From Zoogloea sp. (lineage in GTDB: Bacteria; Pseudomonadota; Gammaproteobacteria; Burkholderiales; Rhodocyclaceae), in NCBI RefSeq assembly GCF_028693495.1, contig NZ_JAQUVG010000015.1, forward strand, positions 1 to 45,905: 45,905 nucleotides of DNA. Reading direction: 5' to 3'. Each line of letters begins with the position of its first letter. The stretch's first letter is position 1. A model generated the notes under the pieces. It was not told where the DNA came from and ran no database searches. It was given only the letters and a program-made list of their open reading frames with translations. Below, in pieces: positions 7,890 through 16,193 of the stretch. The position numbers and the translations under genes were made by a program.

Positions 7890-9938
7890 TCACATCTTCA
7901 GGTTGAGTGACAGGTATCCCGAGCGCCCCGCAGCGGGGGAGAACATCGGCTGATCGTTGCCGCCCCAGAAGAAGTTGTCGTACCAGACGTATTCGTACTT
8001 CTCGTCCGTCAGGTTCCTGATTTGCAGATCAACGCTGGTTGTGGGTGTCAGGGTGTAGCGAACGCTGGCGTCCAGTACCATGAAGCCGCCGTACTTGCCT
8101 TTGGCATTCAGCTCATCAATGTAATAGTCGCCCTGGGCCCGGCCCTGCAGCCCGAGTCGCCAGTCGGCATCGACCCGATATTCGGCGCCCACGTTGGTGA
8201 TGAAGCGAGGCGTCGAAAAAACTTCCTTGCCGGCGAGGGAGAGACCGCCCGAGGTGTAGGCGCGGACGACTCTGGCTTCCTGCAGGGCGTGGGAGAGCCA
8301 GACCGTCCACTGTTCGTTCAGACGGCCGGTGACCTGCAGATCAATGCCCTTTCTCCGGGTTTCTCCCAGGCCGACAGTGGTGCCCGTGCTCGGCATGTTG
8401 GCCACTTCGTCAGTCGCATCCTGTTGCCAGAGGGCAAGCCGGGCCTCCGTGCCAGGCGCAGGACTCACCTTGATCCCGATTTCCTTGCCGGTATTGATCG
8501 AGGGCCGGTAGGCCGCCTGCCCTCCGGTCAGATAGGCCGGCTCGCGGGAGCCCGTCAGGACCTGAAAGGTTTTCCCCCAGTTGGCATATAGATGGGCACC
8601 AGGGCTAATGGCGTACACCATGCTCAGCTTGGGCTGGTTGATCCAGCCGGAGTCCTGCAGTGGAGCGGAAACACCGGTTGTGTTGAGCCGGGTATTGCCG
8701 GAGAAGCGGTCCGCCCGGAAGGCTGGAATGATCTTCAGGCCATCGAGCGGTTTGATGATTGCCTGGATGTAGGCTCCGGCGTTGTTGAAAGTGTGCTGAT
8801 CGTCGTTCTGGACCCTGGCCGGAGGGGCCGAGAAGTCGGTTGGGTCGCCATATGCGTAGCGGTAACGGCGGTATTCGTTGTCCTGACGTTCGAGATTGAT
8901 GCCCCCGTCGAGGGTCAGCGCCTTGCCGGCCCGCCAGGTCAGCGTGCTCAGCAGTCCGCTCTGGGTCTCATCCCACTGGCGGCGCTGGCGCGGTGCATTG
9001 CCAGCGGCGTAACGGGTGAACGTGATTCGCCGGTCTTCAATGTAGCGGTTGTAATACAGCTTGTTGCTGAGCATCAGATTGGGATGGATCTGCCAGTCGA
9101 GGTCCGCGCTGATCTGCTGCATGTCTCGGTCGCCGCCGTCGTTGGCGTTTTTGGAGGGAGACTGGCGTCTGCCTGCAGCCAGTTCCGCCGCGCTCAGATA
9201 ACCAGGTTCTTCCGCTGCATGTTCGTAGAGCCGGGCGGTCAGCCCGAGCCGGATGCGGTTGTCGTCGCTGGTGTAAAACCACTTGCCACCCAGCGCGTAT
9301 TTTTCGGAGCGGGCATGATCCCGGAAGCCCTCCGAATCCTGCTTGGCCACGAAATAATTCTGCGCGAAGCCGTTCGATTCGCGTCCCACCGCGAACTGCA
9401 CCTCACGGGTGTTGTAGCTGCCGTAGCTCAGCCGCCCATCCGTGTAATTGCCGCCCTGGCGGGTGCCGATGTTGATGTTTCCGCCGATATTGTGGAGGCC
9501 GTAGCGCGGGTCGTTGGTGCCGCGGACGACTTCGATGTACTCGATCTCCAGCGGGAAGATCATGTCGATGAAGCGCTGGTTGCCGCTGTTGACGTTGCTG
9601 GGAATGCCGTCGATCAGCACCTTGATGCCGTTGATGTAGCCCTCGCCGTTGAAGGCCCGAAAGGTCGCCTTGCCGGACTCCGTTCCCATCCGTGTTTCGG
9701 TGAGCTGGATGCCGGGCATCTGGCCCAGGAGCTCCCAGCTGTGGGTCACGTTTTTGTCGGCCACCTTGTCGCCCCCGAGGATGTCCACCGACGTGAGGAG
9801 GGTGTGGATCGGCAGGGGGCCGGGGGCTGCGCTGACAGTGACGGCGCCCAGGGTGAGGGTGGCCTCTCCGGACTCTGCACCTTGAGTGCTGGAGGCGAAG
9901 AGAGCGGATAGGGTGAGCGGCAGTACTTTGAGTCTCAT
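7890..9938 (-). CDS. TonB-dependent outer membrane receptor, likely Zur-controlled
   Basis: A 682-residue TonB-dependent receptor for active uptake across the outer membrane. It has a signal peptide (residues 1-20, cleavage near STQGAES), a TonB-box-like stretch (LTLGAVTVSA), a plug domain (LIDGIPSNVNSG, IEVVRGTNDPRYG) and a long beta-barrel with the IRNLTDEKY signature near the C-terminus. The last residues, LSLNLKM, end in Met instead of the usual aromatic. It lies 44 bases after the DUF1624 gene on the same strand, behind a Zur-like operator (11237-11254), so a zinc or zinc-chelate substrate is suggested. It lacks the His-rich loops of Neisseria ZnuD, so the substrate is unknown. Confidence 0.9.
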   Translation of the reverse strand: MRLKVLPLTLSALFASSTQGAESGEATLTLGAVTVSAAPGPLPIHTLLTSVDILGGDKVADKNVTHSWELLGQMPGIQLTETRMGTESGKATFRAFNGEGYINGIKVLIDGIPSNVNSGNQRFIDMIFPLEIEYIEVVRGTNDPRYGLHNIGGNINIGTRQGGNYTDGRLSYGSYNTREVQFAVGRESNGFAQNYFVAKQDSEGFRDHARSEKYALGGKWFYTSDDNRIRLGLTARLYEHAAEEPGYLSAAELAAGRRQSPSKNANDGGDRDMQQISADLDWQIHPNLMLSNKLYYNRYIEDRRITFTRYAAGNAPRQRRQWDETQSGLLSTLTWRAGKALTLDGGINLERQDNEYRRYRYAYGDPTDFSAPPARVQNDDQHTFNNAGAYIQAIIKPLDGLKIIPAFRADRFSGNTRLNTTGVSAPLQDSGWINQPKLSMVYAISPGAHLYANWGKTFQVLTGSREPAYLTGGQAAYRPSINTGKEIGIKVSPAPGTEARLALWQQDATDEVANMPSTGTTVGLGETRRKGIDLQVTGRLNEQWTVWLSHALQEARVVRAYTSGGLSLAGKEVFSTPRFITNVGAEYRVDADWRLGLQGRAQGDYYIDELNAKGKYGGFMVLDASVRYTLTPTTSVDLQIRNLTDEKYEYVWYDNFFWGGNDQPMFSPAAGRSGYLSLNLKM

Positions 9939-9982
9939 CGTTTCTACTCGGGATTACGCAATGAAATGACTGGAGGTCGGGT

Positions 9983-11122
9983 TCAGAAGTAGCTGAGCCA
10001 CCTGGCGGAAGAGCTGTGCCTGATCCGGGCGAACCACCGGCACGGCCAGTACATGGCCAGCATGACCGGCACGGACAGGGCCCAGATCTGCCAGGCATCG
10101 GTCAAGCCGTAGCGGTTGCCCTGGTTGGGCCCAAAGACTGCACTCAACAGCAGATAAAGCAGGTGTAGTGCGTACAGGTGGGTGATGTAGAAGAACATCG
10201 GCACGCTGCCGATCCCGGCCAGCCTCCGCCACGGGCGCCCGCGCTCCAGCCAGGCGAGCATCAGGAGCCCAGTGCCGAGGGTGAGCAGGCTGAACTGGAG
10301 GGAGGGTGGGTACTTGGTGAGGTTGAAGAAGGACATCACCGTCTGCACGGTGGTGCCGCCCGCAAGCCACGGGTGGTCGCCGTAGGTGTTCAGGACGCGC
10401 AGCACGGCGAAGCCCGTCAGCAATGCGCAGCCGACTGTGGTCAGGCGGCGTTGCCTGGCCTGCGGATCCATCCCAGAGGCATACCAGGGGCCGAGGGCGT
10501 AACCCAGCAGGATGATGCCGATCCAGGGGAGCAGGGGGTAAGAGCTGCGGGCCTGGATGCCGAAGCCGACGTCGATGACGCTCCGGTCATGCAGGATGGC
10601 CCAGGGGATGAACCCCGCCGCGTCCTGGGCAAAGCGGATGCCGTCGAGCGCGTTGTGACCGCAGAGGATCAGGCTGGCGAGTGCGACCTGCAGCGTGCGC
10701 GGCAGCCAGAGCAGGGCCGCGAGGGCCAGCATCGACAGGCCGATGGCCCAGATCACCTGCAGGTAGAACATCTTCGGCGGGTAGGCGAAGCTCCACGCAT
10801 AGGTGACCACGCTGAGCTCGAGGGCGATCAGCAGCAGGCCCCGCTTGGCCAGGTAGGTGGCCGCCTCCCCACGCGTCCGCCCGTACTTGCTGCCGTGGAG
10901 CCAGGCACCGAGTCCGGTCAGCAGGACGAACACCGGCGCGCAGAAGTGGCTGCTGAGACGGGTGAAGAACAGTGCCGGCGGCGTCGAGCTGATCAGCATC
11001 GGGTCGGACACCTGCTGGTGCAGGTAGAAGAACTCCCGCACGTGATCGACCAGCATCAGGAGCATCACCAGTCCGCGCAGCATGTCGATGCTGGCGAGAC
11101 GTTCGTTGAGGGGAGGGGGCAT
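9983..11122 (-). CDS. DUF1624 / heparan-alpha-glucosaminide N-acetyltransferase-like membrane protein
   Basis: A 379-residue polytopic membrane protein with about ten hydrophobic segments. It opens with the DUF1624 hallmark RLASIDMLRGLVMLLMLVDH and has PALFFTRLSSHFCAPVFVLLTG, followed by a His near the end (FYITHLYALHLLYLL). Relatives include YeiB-like and HGSNAT-like transmembrane acyltransferases, but bacterial substrates are mostly unknown. It is the first gene of a two-gene operon with the TonB receptor and is preceded by a promoter overlapping a Zur-like box. A role linked to zinc limitation is inference. The start at 11122 lacks a clear ribosome site. Confidence 0.82.
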   Translation of the reverse strand: MPPPLNERLASIDMLRGLVMLLMLVDHVREFFYLHQQVSDPMLISSTPPALFFTRLSSHFCAPVFVLLTGLGAWLHGSKYGRTRGEAATYLAKRGLLLIALELSVVTYAWSFAYPPKMFYLQVIWAIGLSMLALAALLWLPRTLQVALASLILCGHNALDGIRFAQDAAGFIPWAILHDRSVIDVGFGIQARSSYPLLPWIGIILLGYALGPWYASGMDPQARQRRLTTVGCALLTGFAVLRVLNTYGDHPWLAGGTTVQTVMSFFNLTKYPPSLQFSLLTLGTGLLMLAWLERGRPWRRLAGIGSVPMFFYITHLYALHLLYLLLSAVFGPNQGNRYGLTDAWQIWALSVPVMLAMYWPCRWFARIRHSSSARWLSYF

Positions 11123-11236
11123 GGCAGAATGGGGAGGGAGCCCAGGTTGGGCTGGAGTTGAGATTTCGCCGAGGCTGCGTTGATGCCGGGCGGCAAACTT
11201 GTCGCCAGGTCGAGGGGGTTAGTCCGTTACTTAATT

Positions 11237-11254
11237 GCAATGTTATATTATTGC
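11237..11254. promoter_or_regulatory. Zur-like operator between the DUF1624 gene and zur
   Basis: GCAATGTTATATTATTGC is an A/T-rich imperfect palindrome close to the proteobacterial Zur box core TGTTATA(N)TATAACA. It lies in the divergent gap 38 bases before zur and 114 bases before the DUF1624 gene. This fits autoregulation and repression of the DUF1624-receptor operon, but binding is inferred. Confidence 0.6.
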
Positions 11255-11269
11255 GTTTGTGTGTTCCAA
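11242..11269 (-). promoter_or_regulatory. Predicted promoter of the DUF1624-TonB receptor operon
   Basis: On the minus strand TTGGAA (11269-11264), a 16-base spacer and TATAAC (11247-11242). The -10 lies inside the Zur-like palindrome, so a bound repressor would block RNA polymerase. Confidence 0.5.
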
Positions 11270-11292
11270 GCCCCCGCGTCTAAAATTGGTGC

Positions 11293-11799
11293 ATGAATTC
11301 CACTGCCACCCCCTTCAGCGCTGCCTGCAACGCGTTCCTTGATCTTGCCCGCGCGGGCTGCAAGGCCCGCGGTGCGCAGCTCACGCCCATTCGGCGTGAT
11401 GTGCTCGGCCTGCTCCACAACGCCGAGAACGGGCTCAAGGCCTACGATCTGCTTGCCAGGATCAAGGCACTACGTGCCAACGCCACGCCGCCGACGGTTT
11501 ATCGGGCACTGGATTTCCTCGTCGAACAGGGGCTGGTGCACAAGATCGAGCGCCTCAACCAGTTCGTCGTCTGCCGGCATGGGGCGCACACCTTTCCGGG
11601 GCTGTTCATGGTCTGCCGGCGCTGTGGCAAGGTCAGCGAGCTCCACGATCCCGACCTGATGGGCGAGCTGGCCAGGCGTGCGCAGGCGGCCGGTTACCAG
11701 CTCGACTGCCAGGAGGTGGAGATCGCATCGATCTGCCCGGATTGCCTGCATGCATCGCCAGCCCAGGGGTTTGAACAGATGCTCACAGGGGGCGCTTAG
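11293..11799 (+). CDS. zur: Fur-family regulator, most like the zinc regulator Zur
   Basis: A 168-residue Fur-family repressor. The DNA-binding helix region (ATPPTVYRALDFLVEQGLVHKIE, from residue 64) and the preceding LTPIRRDVLGLL and AYDLL match E. coli Zur (PPTVYRALDFLLEQGFVHKVE) better than Fur. The structural zinc pairs are Cys108/Cys111 and Cys148/Cys151. Zur represses zinc uptake genes when zinc is plentiful. A Zur-like palindrome lies 38 bases before the start, and the facing DUF1624-TonB receptor operon is the apparent target. No znuABC is in the window. The separate first ATG has no strong ribosome site. Confidence 0.88.
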   Translation: MNSTATPFSAACNAFLDLARAGCKARGAQLTPIRRDVLGLLHNAENGLKAYDLLARIKALRANATPPTVYRALDFLVEQGLVHKIERLNQFVVCRHGAHTFPGLFMVCRRCGKVSELHDPDLMGELARRAQAAGYQLDCQEVEIASICPDCLHASPAQGFEQMLTGGA

Positions 11800-11831
11800 G
11801 CCTGGCGCTATCCTTCGAAAGATCTCCAAAT

Positions 11832-11845
11832 CCGATCCAGGTCAA
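11832..11845. promoter_or_regulatory. FNR/Dnr-like site upstream of the DUF2249 gene
   Basis: CCGAT-CCAG-GTCAA reads TTGAC-CTGG-ATCGG on the other strand, about 7 of 10 matches to the FNR/Dnr pattern TTGA(T/C)N4(A/G)TCAA. It lies 82 bases before the ATG at 11928. One good half-site only, so tentative. Confidence 0.3.
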
Positions 11846-11927
11846 GGAAAGTGGGGCACGCGGGCGGCACACTGACGATACCCGACCAATTCAGTCGGTT
11901 TTTATCGACCCTCAGGAGCTCGTCAGC

Positions 11928-12194
11928 ATGCAAACCATCCACGTCTGCAACCACACCACCCCGGAAGCCATCTACCCGTTCGACGCCCGTGGCATCGCCA
12001 AGCGTTTCCGCCATGCCGCGATCTTCGGCGCGTTGGATGCCCTGATGCCGGGAGAGACGATGCGCTTTTGCAATGACCACGATCCACTGCCGCTCCTGGG
12101 TCAGCTCCAGCAGCGCTACGGCGAGAAGGTGACGATCACCTATCAGCAGCGCGAGCCGGGCGCCATCGTCATCGACTTCGCCCGGGTGGGTTGA
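11928..12194 (+). CDS. DUF2249 domain protein
   Basis: An 88-residue protein that is a single DUF2249 domain: IHVCNHTTPEAIYPF at the N-terminus, then ETMRFCNDHDPLPLLGQL and QREPGAIVIDF. DUF2249 proteins have the small SirA/TusA-like fold and often lie near nitric-oxide, hemerythrin and denitrification genes; the molecular function is not established. CAGGAG lies about 10 bases before the ATG. The gap after zur (128 bases) holds an FNR-like half-site and a small CCGAC...GTCGG hairpin followed by T5 (near 11882-11903), so it probably has its own promoter. Confidence 0.85.
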   Translation: MQTIHVCNHTTPEAIYPFDARGIAKRFRHAAIFGALDALMPGETMRFCNDHDPLPLLGQLQQRYGEKVTITYQQREPGAIVIDFARVG

Positions 12195-12208
12195 GCGCGG
12201 TTGCGCGG

Positions 12209-12229
12209 GGGAGGGTGCCCGGCCCTCCC
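12209..12229. terminator. Hairpin between convergent DUF2249 and HPP genes
   Basis: GGGAGGG (12209-12215) pairs with CCCTCCC (12223-12229) around a 7-base loop, in the 36-base gap between two convergent stops. Likely a bidirectional terminator, though without a long T-run. Confidence 0.45.
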
Positions 12230-12230
12230 T

Positions 12231-13406
12231 TCAGGCTTCCACACCACCTCGCACATGCCCGAGGGCTTCGTGGTGGAACAGCACCGCCGTGAGCCCCGCC
12301 GCGCCGAGCATGCCGACGAGGCGCCCGCTCTCATCCACCACCGGCAGCGCGGTCTGCTCACCCTGGCCCAGCACCTGGGCGGCGACGGCGATGCTGTCGT
12401 CGCTGCGGGCCAGCCGCAGGCCGTGCTGCGGCGTCAGCATGATCTGGCCGACCACCTCCGGCTTGTCCGAATGGCTGCCCGGCCTCGGGCGCAGCAGGCG
12501 GCGGACGCGCTCGCCGACCCGCGGGCCCTTGCCGGCCTCCACATGACGCAGGAAGTCTTCGAGGCTCAACAGTCCGATCACCCGCCCGCCGCGGTCCACC
12601 ACCGGCAGCGCCTGGCGGGCGTGGCGGCGCATCAGGTCCCAGGCTGCGTTGAGGTCGGTGGCGAACGTGAGGCTCGGCTGCGCCGTTTCCATCACCTCAC
12701 CGCAGCTCAGCAGCACGTGGCGCCGGAAGGCGTGGTGGGCGGCGCGCCGGAACAGTTGCGACAGGTCGTCGGCGCTGACGTCCAGGTAGGCGTCGATCTC
12801 GGCGAGGGCGGCGGCCAGGTCGGGCTCCTGCACGCCTACCGGGCTCTGTCGCGCCCGCTGCGGCGTGGCGGCCGGCGGCGAGCACAGGGGGTAGCGCCGC
12901 CCGGGGATCAGATTGTTCACCGTCGTGGCGGCGATCAGGATTGCGGCGATGTTCCACGCCACGGCCGCCAGGCTGGTACCCGGCGCCAGGCCCTGGCCGG
13001 CAGCGATGGCCATCACCAGCGCCATCGCACCGCCGGGCGGGTGGATGCAGCGCAGCCAGCCCATGATCCAGATCGACACCGCCACCGCCAGGGCCGGCGT
13101 GAGCCAGCCGCTGGGCAACCCGCTGCCGCAGGCCAGCCCCGCCAGCGCCGGCAGCATCAGGCCGCCGATCACCGACCAGGGCTGGGCGAGGGGGCTGTGG
13201 GGCAGGGTGAACAGGATCACCGAGGTGGCGCCCAGCGGGGCGAGCAGGCGGTGTGCGTCCGGCGCGACCGGCGCGACGAAGAGCACCCCTTCGAAGATCA
13301 AAACGCCCAGCAGCGCCGCCACCGCACTGCGCCAGCGCTCGGCAGGCGAGAGCGGTGCCGCATCGGCAAACAGGTAGCGCCGGGCAAAACGGGTCAGAAT
13401 GTCCAT
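12231..13406 (-). CDS. HPP family membrane protein with two CBS domains
   Basis: A 391-residue fusion. The N-terminal half has four or more membrane segments of the HPP family, including its namesake motif in RCIHPPGGAMAL; HPP proteins of cyanobacteria and chloroplasts have been described as nitrite transporters. The cytoplasmic C-terminal half has two CBS domains (VMETAQPSLTFATDLNAAW... and IMLTPQHGLRLARSDDSI...), which usually bind adenosyl nucleotides and regulate the attached module. The frame extends 20 codons upstream, but MDILTRFARR at 13406 looks right. Divergent from the next membrane-protein gene. Substrate is not proven; nitrite or a related anion fits the neighbourhood. Confidence 0.87.
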   Translation of the reverse strand: MDILTRFARRYLFADAAPLSPAERWRSAVAALLGVLIFEGVLFVAPVAPDAHRLLAPLGATSVILFTLPHSPLAQPWSVIGGLMLPALAGLACGSGLPSGWLTPALAVAVSIWIMGWLRCIHPPGGAMALVMAIAAGQGLAPGTSLAAVAWNIAAILIAATTVNNLIPGRRYPLCSPPAATPQRARQSPVGVQEPDLAAALAEIDAYLDVSADDLSQLFRRAAHHAFRRHVLLSCGEVMETAQPSLTFATDLNAAWDLMRRHARQALPVVDRGGRVIGLLSLEDFLRHVEAGKGPRVGERVRRLLRPRPGSHSDKPEVVGQIMLTPQHGLRLARSDDSIAVAAQVLGQGEQTALPVVDESGRLVGMLGAAGLTAVLFHHEALGHVRGGVEA

Positions 13407-13488
13407 GGCCCGACTGTAGCCTGCCGGCCATGCCCGCTTCCTTGACCCCGGAAAAGCCGGCCCCAAAATCCCTGTCCTTCATATACCC

Positions 13489-14613
13489 ATGATCCTGATC
13501 TATCTCGGCTGCTCCGCGATCGCCGCCTTTGCCCTGGCGATTGCCCTCGGCTTCGCGGAGGCCCCACCGGCCGCCGTCGCCCACGCGGCTTTCGCCATCG
13601 GCGCGATGCCGCTGATCTTTGCGGCGATGAGCCACTTCGTGCCGGTGCTTACCCGTAGCGGTGGCGCCGAGCCGGCTGTCCACCGCCTGCCCCTCGTGCT
13701 GCAGGCGGCCGGCGTGGCGGTGGTGGCGGTGCTCGCTGGCTGGGCGCCGGGCTGGGCCTTGCATGGCGCGCTGGTGGCCGGGCTGGGGGCGATGGGAGTC
13801 TTTCTGGCCTGGGCCGTCAGACGCGGGCGGGCCAGCCTCGGCAAGCCGCACCCGGGCCTCGCCTGGTATCTGGCGGCGCTGGGCTGTCTGGCGCTGGCGC
13901 TGGTGGCGATTTTTGTGGGCTTGCTGTGGCCGGCGGCCTATGGCGCGCTACGCCGCGTCCATCTGCATCTCAACACCCTCGGTTTCATCGGTCTCACCGC
14001 CATCGGCACCCTGCACGTGCTGATGCCGACCGTGCTCGGCAAGCCCGACCCCCAGGCCGCGCTGCGCCTGCGCCGCCAACTGCCCTGGGCGCTGGCCGGC
14101 GTCGCGTGTACTGCGCTGGCGGGGGTCCTGCCGTGGCTCAGCGTGCCGGCCGCGCTCATCATCGGCGGGGTGCTCGTCCATACCCTGTGGGGCTGGTGGC
14201 GCACCTGGGGGGCTGCGCTTTTGTTGGGCGACGGGGCGGCGGCATCCCTCTTCGGCGCCGGGCTGGGCCTGCTGACGGTAGTGCTGGCGGGCGGTGCCCA
14301 CGGCCTGGGCTGGCTGCCGGGCCGGCCGGCGGTGGGCGGCTTCTTCGTACTCTTCCTGCTGCCCCTGGTCAGCGGGGCGCTGGCGCAGCTGCTGCCGGTG
14401 TGGCGTTTCCCCGGGCCGATGAGCCCGGCACGGGCGGCGATGCGGGCCCGGCTGGTGCGCTTGGGGGTGCTCCGGGCGGCGCTCTTCCTGGCGGGCGGGG
14501 GGTTGATGCTGGCCGGTTTCGAGGCCGCGGTGGCGCTGCCTGCGGCGGGGGTGCTGCTGTTCGCTGCGGCGCTGGGGGGGGCCCTCACCGCCGGGGGGGC
14601 AGGGCGGGCCTGA
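13489..14613 (+). CDS. Polytopic membrane protein with NnrS/heme-copper-oxidase-like histidines
   Basis: A 374-residue, very hydrophobic protein with about eleven membrane helices and high GC codon use. Histidines sit in helices in AAMSHFVPVLTRSG, RRVHLHLNTLGFIGLTAIG and TLHVLMPTVLGKPD, the kind of arrangement seen in NnrS proteins and in heme-copper oxidase subunit I-like proteins. I do not recognise a named family with confidence. The neighbours (HPP-CBS, DUF2249, nnrS) suggest a role with nitric oxide or haem/copper chemistry, but this is inference. It is 54 bases upstream of thrC and could be co-transcribed with it. A TTGAC at 13442 may be an FNR-type half-site. Confidence 0.75.
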   Translation: MILIYLGCSAIAAFALAIALGFAEAPPAAVAHAAFAIGAMPLIFAAMSHFVPVLTRSGGAEPAVHRLPLVLQAAGVAVVAVLAGWAPGWALHGALVAGLGAMGVFLAWAVRRGRASLGKPHPGLAWYLAALGCLALALVAIFVGLLWPAAYGALRRVHLHLNTLGFIGLTAIGTLHVLMPTVLGKPDPQAALRLRRQLPWALAGVACTALAGVLPWLSVPAALIIGGVLVHTLWGWWRTWGAALLLGDGAAASLFGAGLGLLTVVLAGGAHGLGWLPGRPAVGGFFVLFLLPLVSGALAQLLPVWRFPGPMSPARAAMRARLVRLGVLRAALFLAGGGLMLAGFEAAVALPAAGVLLFAAALGGALTAGGAGRA

Positions 14614-14667
14614 AGGGGGCGGGCTGTGCTATCTTCCGGGGTTTTCGTTTTCCACTCGGCGACAACC

Positions 14668-16107
14668 ATGCGCTATATCTCCACCCGCGGCCAGTCTGCC
14701 CCCCAATCCTTCTGTGACATCCTGCTCGGTGGCCTGGCGCCCGATGGCGGCCTCTACCTGCCGGAGAGCTATCCGCAGGTCAGCCGCGCCGACCTTGATG
14801 CCTGGCGCAAGCTCTCGTATGCCGAACTGGCCTTCGCGATCCTGTCGCGCTTCATCGACGACATCCCCGCCGCCGACCTCAAGGCCATCTGCGACAAGAC
14901 CTACACTGCCGATGTTTACGGCTACGTACGCGACGGCGCCAAGGCGTCGGACATCACCCCGGTGCACTGGCTGGAGCCGGGCAAGCTCGGCCTCCTCGAG
15001 CTGTCCAATGGCCCGACCCTGGCCTTCAAGGACATGGCCATGCAGCTGCTGGGCAACCTGTTCGAGTACGTCCTCGACAAGCGCGGCGAAGAGATCAACA
15101 TCCTCGGTGCCACCTCCGGCGACACCGGCTCGGCGGCGGAGTACGCCATGCGCGGCAAGCACGGCGTGCGGGTCTTCATGCTGTCGCCCCACGGCCGGAT
15201 GAGCGCCTTCCAGCGCGCCCAGATGTATTCCCTGCAGGACGACAACATCTACAACATCGCCGTGCGCGGCATGTTCGACGACGCCCAGGACGTGGTGAAG
15301 GCGGTTTCCAACGACCACGCCTACAAGGCAAAGTACAAGATCGGCGCCGTCAATTCCATCAACTGGGGCCGCGTGGCCGCCCAGGTGGTGTACTACTTCA
15401 AGGGCTACTTTGCGGGCACCGGGAGCAACGACGAGCAGCTGGACTTCGTGGTGCCGTCGGGCAACTTCGGCAACATCTGCGCTGGTCACATCGCCCGCCA
15501 GATGGGCCTGCCGGTGGGCCGCCTGATCCTCGCCACCAACGAGAACGATGTGCTGGATGAGTTTTTCCGCACCGGCGTGTATCGCCCCCGCAACACCGCC
15601 GAGACCCACGCCACCTCCAGCCCGTCCATGGACATCTCCAAGGCCTCCAACTTCGAGCGCTTCGTGTTCGACCTGGTGGGCCGCGATGGCACCAAGGTGC
15701 GCGAGCTGTGGAGCAAGGTGGACGCGGGCGGGGCCTTCGATCTGTCCGGCTCTGCCGAATTCGCAGGCATCGGCCAGTATGGCTTCACCTCCGGCAGCAG
15801 CAACCACGCGGATCGTCTGGCCACCATCCGGCGGGCAGACAAGGACTACGCCACCGTGGTGGACACCCACACTGCTGACGGTCTGAAGGTGGCCCTGGAG
15901 CTGCGCGATCCGGCCGTGCCGACCCTGGTGCTGGAGACCGCCCAGCCGGCCAAGTTCGAGGAGACCATCGTCGAGGCCCTGGGCCGCAAGCCGGCGCGGC
16001 CGGCCGGCCTGGAAAACATCGAGGCCTTGCCCCAGCGGGTTGAGGTGATGGACGTGGATGCGGAGGCGATCAAGGCCCTCATCGCCCGTGTGGTAGATGC
16101 CGGCTGA
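14668..16107 (+). CDS. thrC: Threonine synthase
   Basis: ThrC converts O-phosphohomoserine to threonine with PLP. The 479 residues begin MRYISTRG, carry the PLP lysine in PTLAFKDMAMQ (Lys121), the phosphate-binding GATSGDTGSAAEYA loop and the SGNFGNICAG motif of the ThrC family. The start at 14668 gives the normal N-terminus. Homoserine kinase is absent from the window. The gene is 6.9 kb from hom, although these two are normally adjacent in betaproteobacteria; its promoter is not obvious in the 54-base gap, so it may depend on the upstream membrane-protein gene. Confidence 0.96.
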   Translation: MRYISTRGQSAPQSFCDILLGGLAPDGGLYLPESYPQVSRADLDAWRKLSYAELAFAILSRFIDDIPAADLKAICDKTYTADVYGYVRDGAKASDITPVHWLEPGKLGLLELSNGPTLAFKDMAMQLLGNLFEYVLDKRGEEINILGATSGDTGSAAEYAMRGKHGVRVFMLSPHGRMSAFQRAQMYSLQDDNIYNIAVRGMFDDAQDVVKAVSNDHAYKAKYKIGAVNSINWGRVAAQVVYYFKGYFAGTGSNDEQLDFVVPSGNFGNICAGHIARQMGLPVGRLILATNENDVLDEFFRTGVYRPRNTAETHATSSPSMDISKASNFERFVFDLVGRDGTKVRELWSKVDAGGAFDLSGSAEFAGIGQYGFTSGSSNHADRLATIRRADKDYATVVDTHTADGLKVALELRDPAVPTLVLETAQPAKFEETIVEALGRKPARPAGLENIEALPQRVEVMDVDAEAIKALIARVVDAG

Positions 16108-16142
16108 GCAGACTGAGCAGACTTTCGCGCGCTTCCCGTAAA

Positions 16143-16170
16143 AAAATGGCCCCGTGCGCGGGGCCATTTT
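16143..16170. terminator. Bidirectional terminator after thrC
   Basis: AAAATGGCCCC (16143-16153) pairs with GGGGCCATTTT (16160-16170) around a 6-base loop. The A-run on one side and T-run on the other suit termination of both thrC and the convergent TonB receptor gene. Confidence 0.85.
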
Positions 16171-16193
16171 GCTGCAGGCGTGGCCCTGAAGGT

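Noticed and set aside
14629..16167. A 512-codon frame opposite thrC
   Set aside because: Complement of a clear threonine synthase gene; its Gly/His/Val-rich sequence shows no domain.
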